Source: Kingdonia uniflora (lineage: Eukaryota > Streptophyta > Magnoliopsida > Ranunculales > Circaeasteraceae). Taken from it: DNA of 64,000 nt. Positions 1 through 9,901 of this stretch are shown here, piece after piece; within the stretch, counting starts at the first letter, position 1, and each line of letters begins with the position of its first letter. The notes under the pieces are model-generated. The model was not told where the DNA came from. It saw only the letters and a program-made list of their open reading frames with translations, and made no database searches. The DNA lies in contig JACGCM010001594.1 in assembly GCA_014058105.1 (NCBI GenBank), positions 1 to 64,000 on the forward strand, given 5' to 3'. The translations under genes were made by a program, and so were the position numbers.

Positions 1-552
1 ACCTCTATGGTCTTCCAGTAGAAAATCCAGTGTTTGATAATTTACAAAGCTTTCATTAAGCCATTTGAAACACAATAAAAATCTGAAAAGACTGCTATGT
101 TTTCCAATGTATGTTACAAAACATTTTCCCCCTACATTAGTATGTTTTGAAGGTGATATGAAGAAGTATGCTCAACAAGTCCGTAAGGTTATTGCTTTCA
201 AAACTATGCCTTATGGGGAGAATGTGGTGAATAGCAGTTGAAACTCTTATAGGAAATCGCATCTTAGCATCTCCATTAAATATTCACCAAATCTCACGTG
301 TTTCTACGGTACAAGTACTAAATAGCACCAAATAGTATTTGAGAAAACCTTTTTATTATTTTTTCAGGAACTTCAATGAGCGTCTATAATAACTAAATAA
401 AAATGTGCAACCAAGTAACCTATATATCTTTTGTGAACAACTTGATTTCGATGGATCTTAGGCAAAATTTAGTTTTAACAGCATCACCTGCCTCACGATC
501 TCTATATTTAGTGTATTTATTTCTACTTTATATTATTCACTAATGCATTTAG
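1..552. other. AT-rich flank, no gene recognised
   Basis: No convincing gene was found. A short plus-strand reading around 140-240 (ending in a stop near 240) looks protein-like but is too short to name. The composite transposon begins right after this stretch. Confidence 0.3.
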
Positions 553-720
553 TTAGAGCATCTTCAGCAGGGTTTGGGTTTGGGATGGGTTTGTCAACTC
601 AAACTCAAACCCAAACCACTACTTTTGACCTCCCAGCAGCACAAAAAACGGTGGGGTTTGGTGAGTTGGACTTGTTAGATGCTAATGGATTGAGCTCTCA
701 AACTAAAAAATGAGTTTGAC

Positions 721-771
721 GGTGTTCCTTTTACCGCGCGGTGTTCTTTTTCGAGAGGTAAAAAGAACACC
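721..771. promoter_or_regulatory. Subterminal palindrome upstream of ORF1, copy A
   Basis: A GGTGTTCCTTTTACC arm, a CGCG core and a second inverted arm GGTAAAAAGAACACC form a potential hairpin about 165 bp inside the left TIR and 97 bp before the ORF1 ATG. The same module recurs at 3958-3976 and 7146-7190, and in copy B. Candidate binding site for the element's own proteins (inference). Confidence 0.6.
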
Positions 772-867
772 ACTTATCATAAAGCTTGGCTCAGCTCTCT
801 CTAACTACCTCTTCTTTCCCAAGCCCAATTGGCAGAGCACAGAGGAGAACCTCTACGCTCTCCCCAA

Positions 868-2274
868 ATGGCAAACTTCGGCACCAGCAGTAATAACTCC
901 ATACCGTCGACCCCATCCTCCTCTACCCACATTCAACACCATTCTCTCAGTACCATCATCACAATTACTCTATACCTCTACACAACCAATCTCAATTCCA
1001 ATCACAGACCCCACGTCCGTTACCATGTCGCAAGAGGATACCTTCAAAGGAGAGTAATAAAATCTATTTATACTCTCTCAACCGCAATTCAAGCGTTTAG
1101 CCCGTACTATCAACCCTACCGGTCACTCAACCTCAAGGTTTCAGCCGCTAATTACTTTCAGCACAATTAAAGTGGCACAAATGCGTAATAAATGTTGAAG
1201 CGGCGGCGCCCGAGAAAGAAAAAGAAAAATGAAGAAAGAAAAGAGCACTCGCAAAACAAAAACAAAGTGTGCAAGTGTCAGAAGATGCTGAGTTTTTGGA
1301 CGAGACGGATGATGCTGAACTGCATTGGACGGATGCAGACTCCACGTGTCTCGCAAGGGCTGGGTAACAGCTTCTGCCAAAAGTGGACCGCACAAAAGGT
1401 TTCACTTTCTATCAAAAGGTCAACATTACCTTTACAGAGACCGCGAGTACCCCACACGACGATCATGGGGTCGACCAAAGCTCAGTGGTACCCTTAATGT
1501 GCAATGTGTGGCGTACAAGGGGATAGTTGCTCAAGTACGATTTCGGCACGACAGCGGGAAAACCGATGAAGATCGGGTACGTTCGAATTTCTTTTAACTC
1601 AATTTCGTTTATTTTTCTTGGATATACACGTTATTTATTTGTATTGGTAATTTTGCGAATGTGGAGGAAAACGATGGACACAAGATCTATCAAGGTATGA
1701 ATGGTGGTAATGATTTCAAACACTGTGAAGCGTATAGGGTTTTAGCGCGAGAACTGCGATGGGCCAACCTAAAGGATGATGGGTTGAACCAGCGGGAATG
1801 TACCAAGAAATGTAGCCAGGAGATCATCGCATAATTCTTCTCGGGGGAACTCGGTCGGATCAAACAATCTATCGGAGGACCCCAACGACCCACTACATCT
1901 CGATCCCGGGCCAAAATTCTGAATAGATGGTTCGTTGTATAAGGGTGGGAAGCAGACCTATCGGCCAAAAACTTTTAGAAAAAACTTGTAACACAAAAGA
2001 CCTTGGATGGTGTTGTTGCATCTAGTAACGGTATCCAAACAATGTGGATAAACTACGGTTAGAGAATAGACAAACGAAATAAGAAAAGGAAAGAAAAAGA
2101 GTGGAAACAAATCAACAATGGCAAGCCAAAATGGATTTGGAACAAACAAGGGAAAATTACAAAATTAGGATAAAGACCTGAGTAATCCTTCTGGACATCA
2201 ATTACAATACAGATCTGCAAAGGCAAGCTGGGGTCATAGAACGTCTGGCCAAGAGGGGCAGACCAGGTACTTGA
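868..2274 (+). pseudogene. PIF/Harbinger ORF1, Myb/trihelix-like protein, copy A
   Basis: In PIF/Harbinger elements, ORF1 encodes a SANT/Myb (trihelix-like) DNA-binding partner of the transposase. The ATG at 868 begins MANFGTSSNNS, matching the intact start of copy B at 38345. Around 1330-1600 the reading resembles the LARAW...QCVAYKGI...KTDEDR pattern of this family, but it needs changes of frame. A second exon near 1660-2274 contains NDFKHCEAYRVLARELRWANLKDD, typical of the ORF1 C-terminal half, with a GRPGT ending. Stops and frameshifts make it non-coding as it stands. It converges with the transposase downstream. Confidence 0.75.
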
Positions 2275-2639
2275 AGTGATGATGAAATGTAATTTAACTT
2301 TGTTGTATATATAAGTTTATTTCCAAGAATTTAGTTTATCTTCCAATAATGTATCGTTTGAATAATGTACTTTGTTATTGAAGAATGTAAAATTTTTTTG
2401 AAATGTTTATTCCGAGAATATTGCATTAAAACAAATACAAGATTAATACAATATCAAAAACTTGTTCAATAAGCTTGCACGACAGAAGCATTAAATTACA
2501 TTAATAACACTCATATAATACTTGATTGCAACACTAGGTTTGAATATTCCCTTCACGACCCACAATGCTCGATTAGATCATCTTTTAGATCAAAGTGCAG
2601 TTGTCGATTTCGAATACGGTTCATTTTAATATAAAAGAT

Positions 2640-3843
2640 TTATTGTTCTGCGTTGCGTACAATATTGAACTGTTCGCCTTCGATAGTTGAGGGATTGGAC
2701 GGATCGTAGTCTAAGTATGATAAGAATAAATCTCATTCCTCTTCGACGATCATATATGCATTATCACGCACGCCTTCATGACATTGTTCAAAACCTCGGG
2801 TTTCTACAATTTACCAGATTATTTATAATATTGAACTGTGATTGTAAAATCTCAAACGCCTTTACGTCTTTTCGACAAATTTCTTGGTGGAGAAAAGAAT
2901 TGTGTTTCACTGTAACCGGATTGGATATGGTTTGAACAAGTGTTCCCCATTTGGGGTATATGACATCACTAGGTAATAACCCATATCATAAGTTTTTTCG
3001 GCAATTGTATAATTGTAAGGCGGGGCGATACCATCGGCCAGGTCGGTAAAAAGATGTGATTGTACAGGACATTAATCATTGTTAGACCCTGATAACCCAA
3101 AAAAAACATGCTAAAACAAAGGTCATGTGAAGCTACCGCTTAAGAAGCAGTGTCGTCTTGGGATAATGACCAATAAATTGACCGTGCCAAGCTATGGGAC
3201 AATTTTTTTATATCCAATACATGCAATCAAGACTTCCTAACATGCCGGGAAATCCCGTGACTCTCCTATCCCTTTTAGCCTTTCGACGTCGGCCGCGTTT
3301 GATGCTCAAAGATATTCCTCGCCAAAAATTTGTATATCCGCAACACAAACCTTTCCATACTTAACAAGGTTGCGTTTTCTCCTATTCAGATATACTCGTC
3401 AAAAAGATATGCTACAACACCGTAGCTTAGGAAACGTAGTGCCGCGACTACCTTTTGGTACAGTGATAATCCCATAGTAGTAGCGTTGTTGGGTTTTTGG
3501 ACAAAATAATGATCATGTGCAACGACTGATCGAATATACGCATAAACATTTGTCTACACATATGAAAACGTAGCCGAAATTTGTCTAGCTCATATGTGCA
3601 CCCCGGATTGAAGTAGTCCCGCATAAATTGTAATGCCCCAATAGATGATCACGCTTCTTCCTCTTATCCTTACGGCCCATGACACTCCCGCCGTGACACA
3701 AAGTTGCATCATGTACTACTAAGTTTATTGTATTTTGGTGCAGAACGATCATTGTCGTCGCACAATCAAAATAAGATCGTCAAAGGATGACGACGATACG
3801 CGTGGAGGATCATCAATGGATGAAAAGATGATGAGGAAGACAT
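2640..3843 (-). pseudogene. PIF/Harbinger DDE transposase (DDE_Tnp_4 type), copy A
   Basis: Read on the minus strand from an ATG at 3843 (MSSSSSF), this is a full-length but heavily frameshifted relative of the copy B transposase. Recognisable pieces are the FRLRFHMCRQMFMRIFD helix-rich N-terminal part, which copy B has lost, then IFGEEYL, the GSNND segment around the second catalytic Asp region, FTDLADGIAPPYNYTIA and a final LTIEGEQFNIV. The first Asp motif is garbled (LGSLDCMHWI in copy B reads EVLIACIGY here). No intact protein is possible. A TATA-like TATATATAAAG lies upstream, just inside the inner TIR at about 4062-4072. Confidence 0.75.
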
Positions 3844-3957
3844 TTGAGGCTGTGGAGTTGAGAGAATGGAGTTGAAGGTGAGGGTGGGGTAACAAGTTTT
3901 TAGAGAGAGAAAAAGGTGTAAGATAGGGGAAGAGGAAGTGGTTGGGAAAATCAGTTG

Positions 3958-3976
3958 ACGCGGTAAAAGAAAACCG
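3958..3976. promoter_or_regulatory. GGTAAAAG motif upstream of transposase, copy A
   Basis: GCGGTAAAAGAAAACCG is a decayed form of the palindromic module found at the ends of the composite element. It lies about 115 bp before the transposase ATG. Confidence 0.4.
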
Positions 3977-4061
3977 TTGCCTCTTGATTTCCAACAACGG
4001 CTAGTTCCTCTGGTGGGTCCTTTACAATAGCTAGTTTTGGCATCACAACGACTACTTTTGC

Positions 4062-4089
4062 TTTATATATATGTTGGTTGGAGATGCTC
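4062..4089 (-). repeat. Internal TIR copy with TATA box, copy A
   Basis: Reverse complemented, this reads GAGCATCTCCAACC followed by a TATATATAAAG box. It marks the boundary between the ORF1/transposase half and the second-ORF/PMD half. The equivalent in copy B starts at 31648. Its flank (TAA) does not match the left-end TTA. Confidence 0.7.
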
Positions 4090-4159
4090 TAACAACAGGT
4101 CCTCTACTTGAACTCAACAATGCCGAGTTTTTTTATCTCTAACAAAGGATTCTTCGGTG

Positions 4160-4616
4160 GTATTTGGCTAGAATGAAGATTGTGCGCCGTGGCGCGTTCT
4201 GGCAGTATTTTGTTGATAATCTACCTCTCCGACAACTCAACTTCAATCAGTTATGGAATAGAGTTCATGTCTAATTTAGGGAGCACACAGAACTTCAATA
4301 CCCTCATAGAGATTTATACAACAGGTAGAATATTCTTAAGGTTAAATGTGATGAGTTTCATGAGATACGGAAGAGTATTGATAGACAGGTCAGAGGTGTT
4401 TCACTAGCCTATATTCTTCGCGAAGCCAGAGATGAATGGTATGAGAAATATAACCAGTCGTTCCCTTTCGAGATTCTATACAATATTTTTTTACCGGAAC
4501 TACGTCCCGCTTGATCCTCCTATAAATTATCGTCTAGAAAACTATGAACGGGATCCGTTCCCCCTTACTGAATGGTCCGAGTTAATCCTTACATCAGCCA
4601 TGAACGATGATTAAAT
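4160..4616 (+). pseudogene. Second small ORF of composite element (possible ORF1-like), copy A
   Basis: The same sequence occurs in copy B at 31135-31575 on the minus strand. The best reading has WQYFVDNLPLRQLNFNQLWNRVH, then a DLYNR..KCDEFHEIRKSIDRQ stretch, AYILREARDEWYEKYNQSFPF, and an end DPPINYRLENYERDPFPLTEWSE reached after a frame change. The layout (helix, basic helix, then AY...REA..Y) vaguely recalls SANT-type ORF1 proteins, but the identity is not established. In-frame stops in both copies show decay. It converges with the PMD gene, mirroring the ORF1/transposase pair. Confidence 0.45.
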
Positions 4617-4840
4617 TTAATTGTATCTATTTTGAGTTTCATTTTGTGCGTAGAACTACTATTTAAGAATTGTAATTGCATTTCTATTTAAATTCAAGAC
4701 TCAAAATAAATTGATTAATATTGATTTATATAAAGAAATAGAACATCAAGTCGTACAAGTACTTATATAGAGAAACAATATTCTACAATAAAAATTGTTC
4801 AACACTGATGTTTACTACAAAAACATAAAAAAACTTATAT

Positions 4841-7033
4841 CTACTGAGACGGGTCAATATCATCTCCAGTACCCGGCCTCCCTGTGGCTACTACCGGCTC
4901 CCCTAGTTCACGGACTATGTCTGCAGGTCCCCTGTCTCGTCCTCGCGCTACCTCTAGTGGCAGCGACACCACCCGTACCTCACACTCCCTCCATATGTAG
5001 GTTCTGAACATGATAAAGAAATTTCATTTAGATTTTGATAAAATAAATATAAAATTAAGAAATAAATAAATAAATACATAAATAAATTACTTACATGCGA
5101 ATATAGCTGGTCGTCTATACTGTCCATGTTCCTCCTTAGAGCGGTGTTTTTATCAGTCAAGTCCTGGATCGTTGGGGCGTCCAGCACAACTCTGCAAGGA
5201 CGAGTCGCCGCATACCATGAGTCAGGCACCACAGCTCCTTTGTGCCGTCGGAGGAAGACATGGGTGGCGGGTCCCTCAAGCGGGGGATGGGGAGCATCTC
5301 ACGCCTCCCTATCTATTTCATGTGCCACCCGGGTCTGGCCCTCCTCCTCGCAAGGCAAACTGAAGTCTGAGACAAGCTATGAACCTCTACTAACACAACC
5401 ACCACGAGTGTAATACCAACCATGAGTGCAGTGGGTCCGAACAAATTTATATTCCCTATCCTCTAGGAATCTATCAACAGGTGGCCTATCTCATAAGTTT
5501 GGTTAGCCAGTATGAGGCCGTAAGTCTCTCACTCATCTATCACAAACTGGTCACAGTCAACGAAGCTGGCCTGTCTCATGGCCTGCAAATCAGCTGGACT
5601 AAGATGTGGCAACATGTTAAGCGGAGGATCCAAATGAATACCCGCAGTGCCAGTCAAGTGCCTCCACAACATCTATCCCCAAGTAACACTCACAATTTTT
5701 ATTTAGGACTTGAAGTGGCATCCTCTTACGGGATAGGAGCGACGCGGTATGCACTCATCTAAATCTAATGCCGCAGATTTCGCCCAAGGTTGCCAGTTAT
5801 CAACTCAATAGTTTGGTGGTCAATGAGGTAACTGCCTAGAGTAAACAATTTGTTACATGATCATTTATTTTCTTTTTGTTCCCTTTCACCCATGCTTTGA
5901 GATGCGAATACGACGTGATCTTAGTGCTTCATTGACAATAAGGTGACCAACCCCACAATACTCGTAGAACCAATAATGCATTTCGGAACAACATAAAAAA
6001 CAATTATAAATTCGATTTAAGATATTTATTGGAAGATATTTAATTTGTAGTTTGTAAGGAAAAAGTATTAGTGTACCTCAAGAAGTTGTGAAAATCAAGT
6101 GATGGCACCCCCGGTCGTGACTGCGATATCCAAACCATGGTACAGAGAAGCAAGAATAGCAGAACCCTAGTCATATTCGGCAGCTTCGTCTAAATCGGCC
6201 ACGGCCGCGAGATATCTAAGCGGGACGGTGTTGTTGGCCGTTTGGAAACATAAATGTCCCATCATGAAGAGGATAAAAGCACGAACAATGGTAATATCAT
6301 CATCCCGATCATTTGTGATAGTCAAGTACATCCTCAAATGTGAAATGCTAACGTTCTCACTCTTTATATTGCAACTTTCGATGCGGGGAGCAATTATCTC
6401 GCGTTGGATAAAACACTCCAGCTGTCCTCATACGACACTTGTGCAGGATATCTGCCAATTGCTAATAATGTCAGCATATGGAAATCCATTAGAGTAATCC
6501 CTATCTTCGCACAAGAGAACAGAAAAATGTACGTTGTCGGCCACCAAAGCTCTGTTAGCGCCTGAATTAGCCGATTATCAGAATTACCCAAGCGTATATC
6601 CATAAAGCTCCCGAATATCTTCACCACGGGACCCTTATTGTCATAATTATGAAAATCTTCTTCCAAACTTTGATCATCGTAGTGAATGTGTCGTACGGAC
6701 GCATTGAATCCTGATTTTGTTTATTATAGCATTTTGTCAAACACTTGATTAACGGAAATTACAAAGTCACAATGTACTAAAAAACTTACTGTGAGTTCCT
6801 TACTAGTGTAATATATATGAGTAACACCGTCTAGGAGGCCGGTAATAAACCTGGTTGGGTAGTTTTCTTGGTGTGAGTGTAGTATGCCTTGGGTTTGTTA
6901 TACATCTTCGAATTCTACACTTTATTTCTTCCTTCCGGACCTCGACCGAATTACCGCTCGCTATGGATTTTTTGTCCCTCTAAACCCAAATAATTTACTG
7001 GCGTGTGGGTCTCCCTCTGACATCTCCATTTGA
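4841..7033 (-). pseudogene. Plant-mobile-domain (PMD/MAIN-like) gene in transposon, copy A
   Basis: Read on the minus strand from an ATG near 7033 (MEMSEGDPHA) to a TAG at 4841-4843 after DDIDPSQ. Clear segments are the N-terminal ENYPTRFITGL...THIYYT, then KIFGSFMDIRLGNSDNRLIQ with WWPTTYIFLF, and MDFHMLTLLAIGRYP, the F-C-E-x-TLxDxxMLTGLxxxG pattern of the aminotransferase-like plant mobile domain. The C-terminus has a short coiled coil (DLTDKNTALRRNMDSIDDQLY) and a basic tail. Several stops and frameshifts are present. PMD proteins (MAIN/MAIL) are plant nuclear proteins and the domain is known from transposons. The assignment rests mainly on the better preserved copy B. Confidence 0.65.
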
Positions 7034-7145
7034 TTTTTAAAGGAATTAATTTTTTAAAAATAAATACCTTCGAATTGAGAGAGATGATGAAGTAAAATGA
7101 TAATGAGTCGAGTTGGAGAAAATGAAATGTTAACAGTTGCAACGG

Positions 7146-7190
7146 CGGTGTTCCTTTTATCGCGCGGTAAAAAGAACACCGCGCGGTGTT
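7146..7190. promoter_or_regulatory. Subterminal palindrome upstream of PMD gene, copy A
   Basis: GGTGTTCCTTTTATC-GCGC-GGTAAAAAGAACACC followed by a second GCGCGGTGTT half-site. It lies about 165 bp inside the right TIR and about 110 bp before the PMD start, mirroring 721-771. Confidence 0.6.
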
Positions 7191-7204
7191 TTGATTTCTT
7201 TTAA

Positions 7205-7208
<4 letters not shown>

Positions 7209-7242
<34 letters not shown>
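7209..7242. repeat. (TA)n microsatellite
   Basis: About 16 uninterrupted TA units between the right subterminal palindrome and the right TIR of copy A. Confidence 0.9.
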
Positions 7243-7245
<3 letters not shown>

Positions 7246-7627
7246 CACGTCACAAACTCGAACTTACTACTGGGAGAGCCTGGGTATGGGTTGGGTTTTC
7301 TGTGGGCCCCTGTCATAGCCCACACCTAAACTCGCTCTTTCTGCTGGAAATGCTCTTAGTATGTAACCCTTACTAGAGTTAGGGTTTCACTTAGTTTTGG
7401 ATTTAAATTGGGAAGCTTTTGGCTTGTTTTTGCCTTTTGAGAGAGAAAAAACACAAGTTTTTATTTTTTAGATTTATCGTAAAGTTGAGTGTTGGTTCTA
7501 TCAATATACAAGATTTATCTCAAAGAAAGAAGATAGTGCTAGCTTTCCGGCCTTTTCAAAAGTTGCAGTCAGAGCTTCCTGGTTATTGGATTTCGAGCTT
7601 CCTGGTTATTGGTTCAAAGTTATTTTA

Positions 7628-8590
7628 GATGGGTTTCTTACAGCCTTCAATTGTCCCAGTCCTCCTCCGTCATTCTTGGCATTTGTCCTTTGATAGGCAG
7701 ATGACTGATAAACTTACATAAGTACCACTTTCTTATTCCATGAATATGATTGATTCTCTTCATGGTGCTTCTTTATTCTTCAAGCTAGATTTGCAGTGTG
7801 TACCATCATATTCGCATGAAACCTAGGGATGAGTGGAAACTCGACCTCAAAGACAACGAACGGGATTTATAAATGCCTTGTGACGACTTTGGTCTCTCCA
7901 ATTCCCCTCTACATTTACAAGGCTTATGACGAAGATACTTCGCCAATTTTCGTTAATTACTACGGTTTATTTTGATGACATTCTTATTTATAAAATTTCC
8001 AAAGCTAACCACTTGCAGCATCTTAAGATTATTAGGTATTTTCGCGAAGAGAGAAGCTCACATTGAACCTAACTGCTCTATTTAATTAATACGTCAGGTG
8101 TAATTTGTGTGGATTAGATAATTTTGCAAAAAAGTGTGGATTAGATAAAGGTTTGCTCTATTTTAGATTACCCTATATGCCCCTACCACCGTATTTAGGA
8201 CTTCCTACCTTCTGCCGCCATTTTTGATGCATATAAACATAGATTCACACTTTTTAGCAAAATGGGTTACAGGCATCTTTTCAGTTTAGATGATAAATAG
8301 GGCAAAGATGACTTATTTTTTAGTATGAAGTTTTTTTATTTTGTGGTTCAATACACTTGGCAATAGCATTATTTGACTCACCAGGAGTTTATGTTATAGA
8401 ATCAGATCATGCTGCTCTTAAGTTTATCAACTCTCAACCAAAGGTGAGCTATTGGCATTCGATGTGACTTAACTCTGTTTATGTTTATACTCTCCAGTTC
8501 CTACACAAAAGCAGGTAGCGAACAACAGGTTGCCGATGCTCGCGAAGGATGCAGATTTTGGGCGTTTCTTCAGAGATTGTTTAGAACATC
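7628..8590 (+). pseudogene. Ty3/gypsy reverse transcriptase/RNase H remnant
   Basis: Scattered frames give IDSLHGASLFFKLDL near 7750, an AFPSTF.RLMTKILRQF piece, then YFDDILIY around 7970 (the YxDD polymerase site) followed by HLQHL. After an unrelated AT-rich insertion (about 8050-8330) a LKFINSQPK and a SEQQVADALAKDADF stretch match the end of a gypsy RNase H. No LTRs, gag or integrase were seen nearby, and there are many stops. Old fragment lying downstream of the Ca2+-ATPase gene. Confidence 0.7.
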
Positions 8591-8599
8591 ATGGGGCGT

Positions 8600-9589
8600 T
8601 TGGTGATTATAATAGATAAATATTAAATGGGAAGACTTTATGTATTGAGGTTTATTTTTTCCAATACCAAATTATTATGAGATAGATGTAGAAGTTCGGG
8701 AGAAAGAATGAAGAAGATTTGTACTTATCCGGAAGAAGTAGAGGGCCCTTGATGAGATATACCATCTTCTGTAAAAAGGCTGAAAATAACCACCACCCTC
8801 TCGAGCCCCAAAACGCTCCATTTTGTTAAAGGATCCATCTCAGGTTTGTTTCTCCAGTAACACGGTTGAAGTTTGATCGTAACCTACAACAATAATGGAA
8901 GACTCATTAGTCTAAATTATATAACCTATTTAAAGCTTAAAGAGCCTTGAACCTTACCTGCTTCTATTGAATCTTTAATAAGCTCTTGTACATACTCTGC
9001 TGAAGGAGAACTTCTACTCTTGTACATACTCTGCTGCTGAAAGGAGATTATTGACAGTTATATTTATCACCAAGTTTGTTCAAGCCAATAGGTATATCAC
9101 ATATACCTTCTTTTGCTTACACTAGCTCTAGCTGCTTGTTTAGGAGTTTCCCAGTCCTCACCCTCAGCAACAATGTTTTCCGCTTTTCTATTTCTGTCAA
9201 TAATCTCCTTTTTTTTTATTCTCCATTCGATCATGTCTTGAATTGAACTTTCTCGTCTTATAATCTCAACAACCTTCTAAAGGATGCAGAGAGGTATGTA
9301 TAATGTTTTAAATTTCGTGCACTCGGCAAGCAACACTTGCATTCAACTGGGAATGTTGCTTTGCTCAATAGATTCATGCATAACTGTATTTACAATAAAG
9401 GAGCAAAAAAAAATTGTCCTGCCCCCCAAGCAGAAAAAATCAAAAAACAAAACCATGGTAGGGGCAACTATGAATGGACCCGGCCGGGAATGATATACCC
9501 CTGCAGTGCAAACCAGGACATGGTAATAACAACTGATGTTTTCAGATCAATGACCATACGATTGTAATCTTTTCCTATCATGCCAGCTC
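8600..9589. other. Non-coding, likely 3' flank of the Ca2+-ATPase gene
   Basis: AT-rich. A direct duplication containing CTTGTACATACTCTGCTG lies at about 8986-9036. On the minus strand a short exon-like stretch with a GTAAG-type donor can be read here, but the product is not recognised. The proximal part (about 9400-9589) probably includes the 3' UTR of the ATPase gene. Confidence 0.3.
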
Positions 9590-9901
9590 TTAACCACATG
9601 GGAGCGGGTCATAACCATCATGAGGATCGTTGTATTGGACAGTATCCGCATTTTTCAGCAGTTCTATGGAGATACACTTTAGTGCAACCGCGACAATCAT
9701 ACTACCAGATCCGATGAGTATGCTTACTAACCATAACTTTGCACTTAAAGGCACAGTGCTTGCAAATGTACCGAGGAACTCCACCATTATAACTTGGGAA
9801 GTGATTATGGAGACCATTGTGACAATGAAAACCCAGCTGTTTACCAGGCCATGGAAAACATTTATGTTCTCAATTGCACGACTGTTAATTGCATTGAATA
9901 C
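9590..9901 (-). CDS. ACA4/ACA11-like: Ca2+-ATPase exon 7 and stop
   Basis: Acceptor TGTGACAG; codes [16 protein letters not shown], the last two membrane spans (with [14 protein letters not shown]) and the C-terminus [10 protein letters not shown] followed by TAA. Relatives have VFNEINSRE; here Glu is replaced by Ala. Confidence 0.92.
   Translation of the reverse strand, partial: VFNAINSRAIENINVFHGLVNSWVFIVTMVSIITSQVIMVEFLGTFASTVPLSAKLWLVSILIGSGSMIVAVALKCISIELLKNADTVQYNDPHDGYDPLPCG

Larger units (their letters stand above)
556..7355. mobile_element. Composite PIF/Harbinger transposon, copy A
   Basis: The left end reads GAGCATCTTCAGCAG and the right end, reverse complemented, GAGCATTTCCAGCAG (13 of 15 matching). 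Both are flanked by TTA (553-555 and 7356-7358), the 3-bp target duplication expected of PIF/Harbinger. Inside are ORF1 (+), transposase (-), a second ORF (+) and a plant-mobile-domain gene (-), all degenerate. A third, inner TIR copy ends at 4089 next to the transposase promoter, but its flank is TAA, which does not pair with the left TTA. The whole unit recurs in inverted orientation at 28446-38669 with the same inner junction. Confidence 0.85.

Noticed and set aside
556..4089. Treating the ORF1/transposase half as the complete transposon
   Set aside because: Flanks would be TTA and TAA; the outer pair gives TTA and TTA, and both copies include the second half.
5126..5413. Plus-strand frames around the PMD gene of copy A
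   Set aside because: Antisense shadows of the PMD C-terminal exons, as shown by comparison with copy B.
8950..9040. Exon-like minus-strand stretch with GTAAG donor downstream of the ATPase
   Set aside because: Too short, contains a local duplication, and no second exon could be identified.
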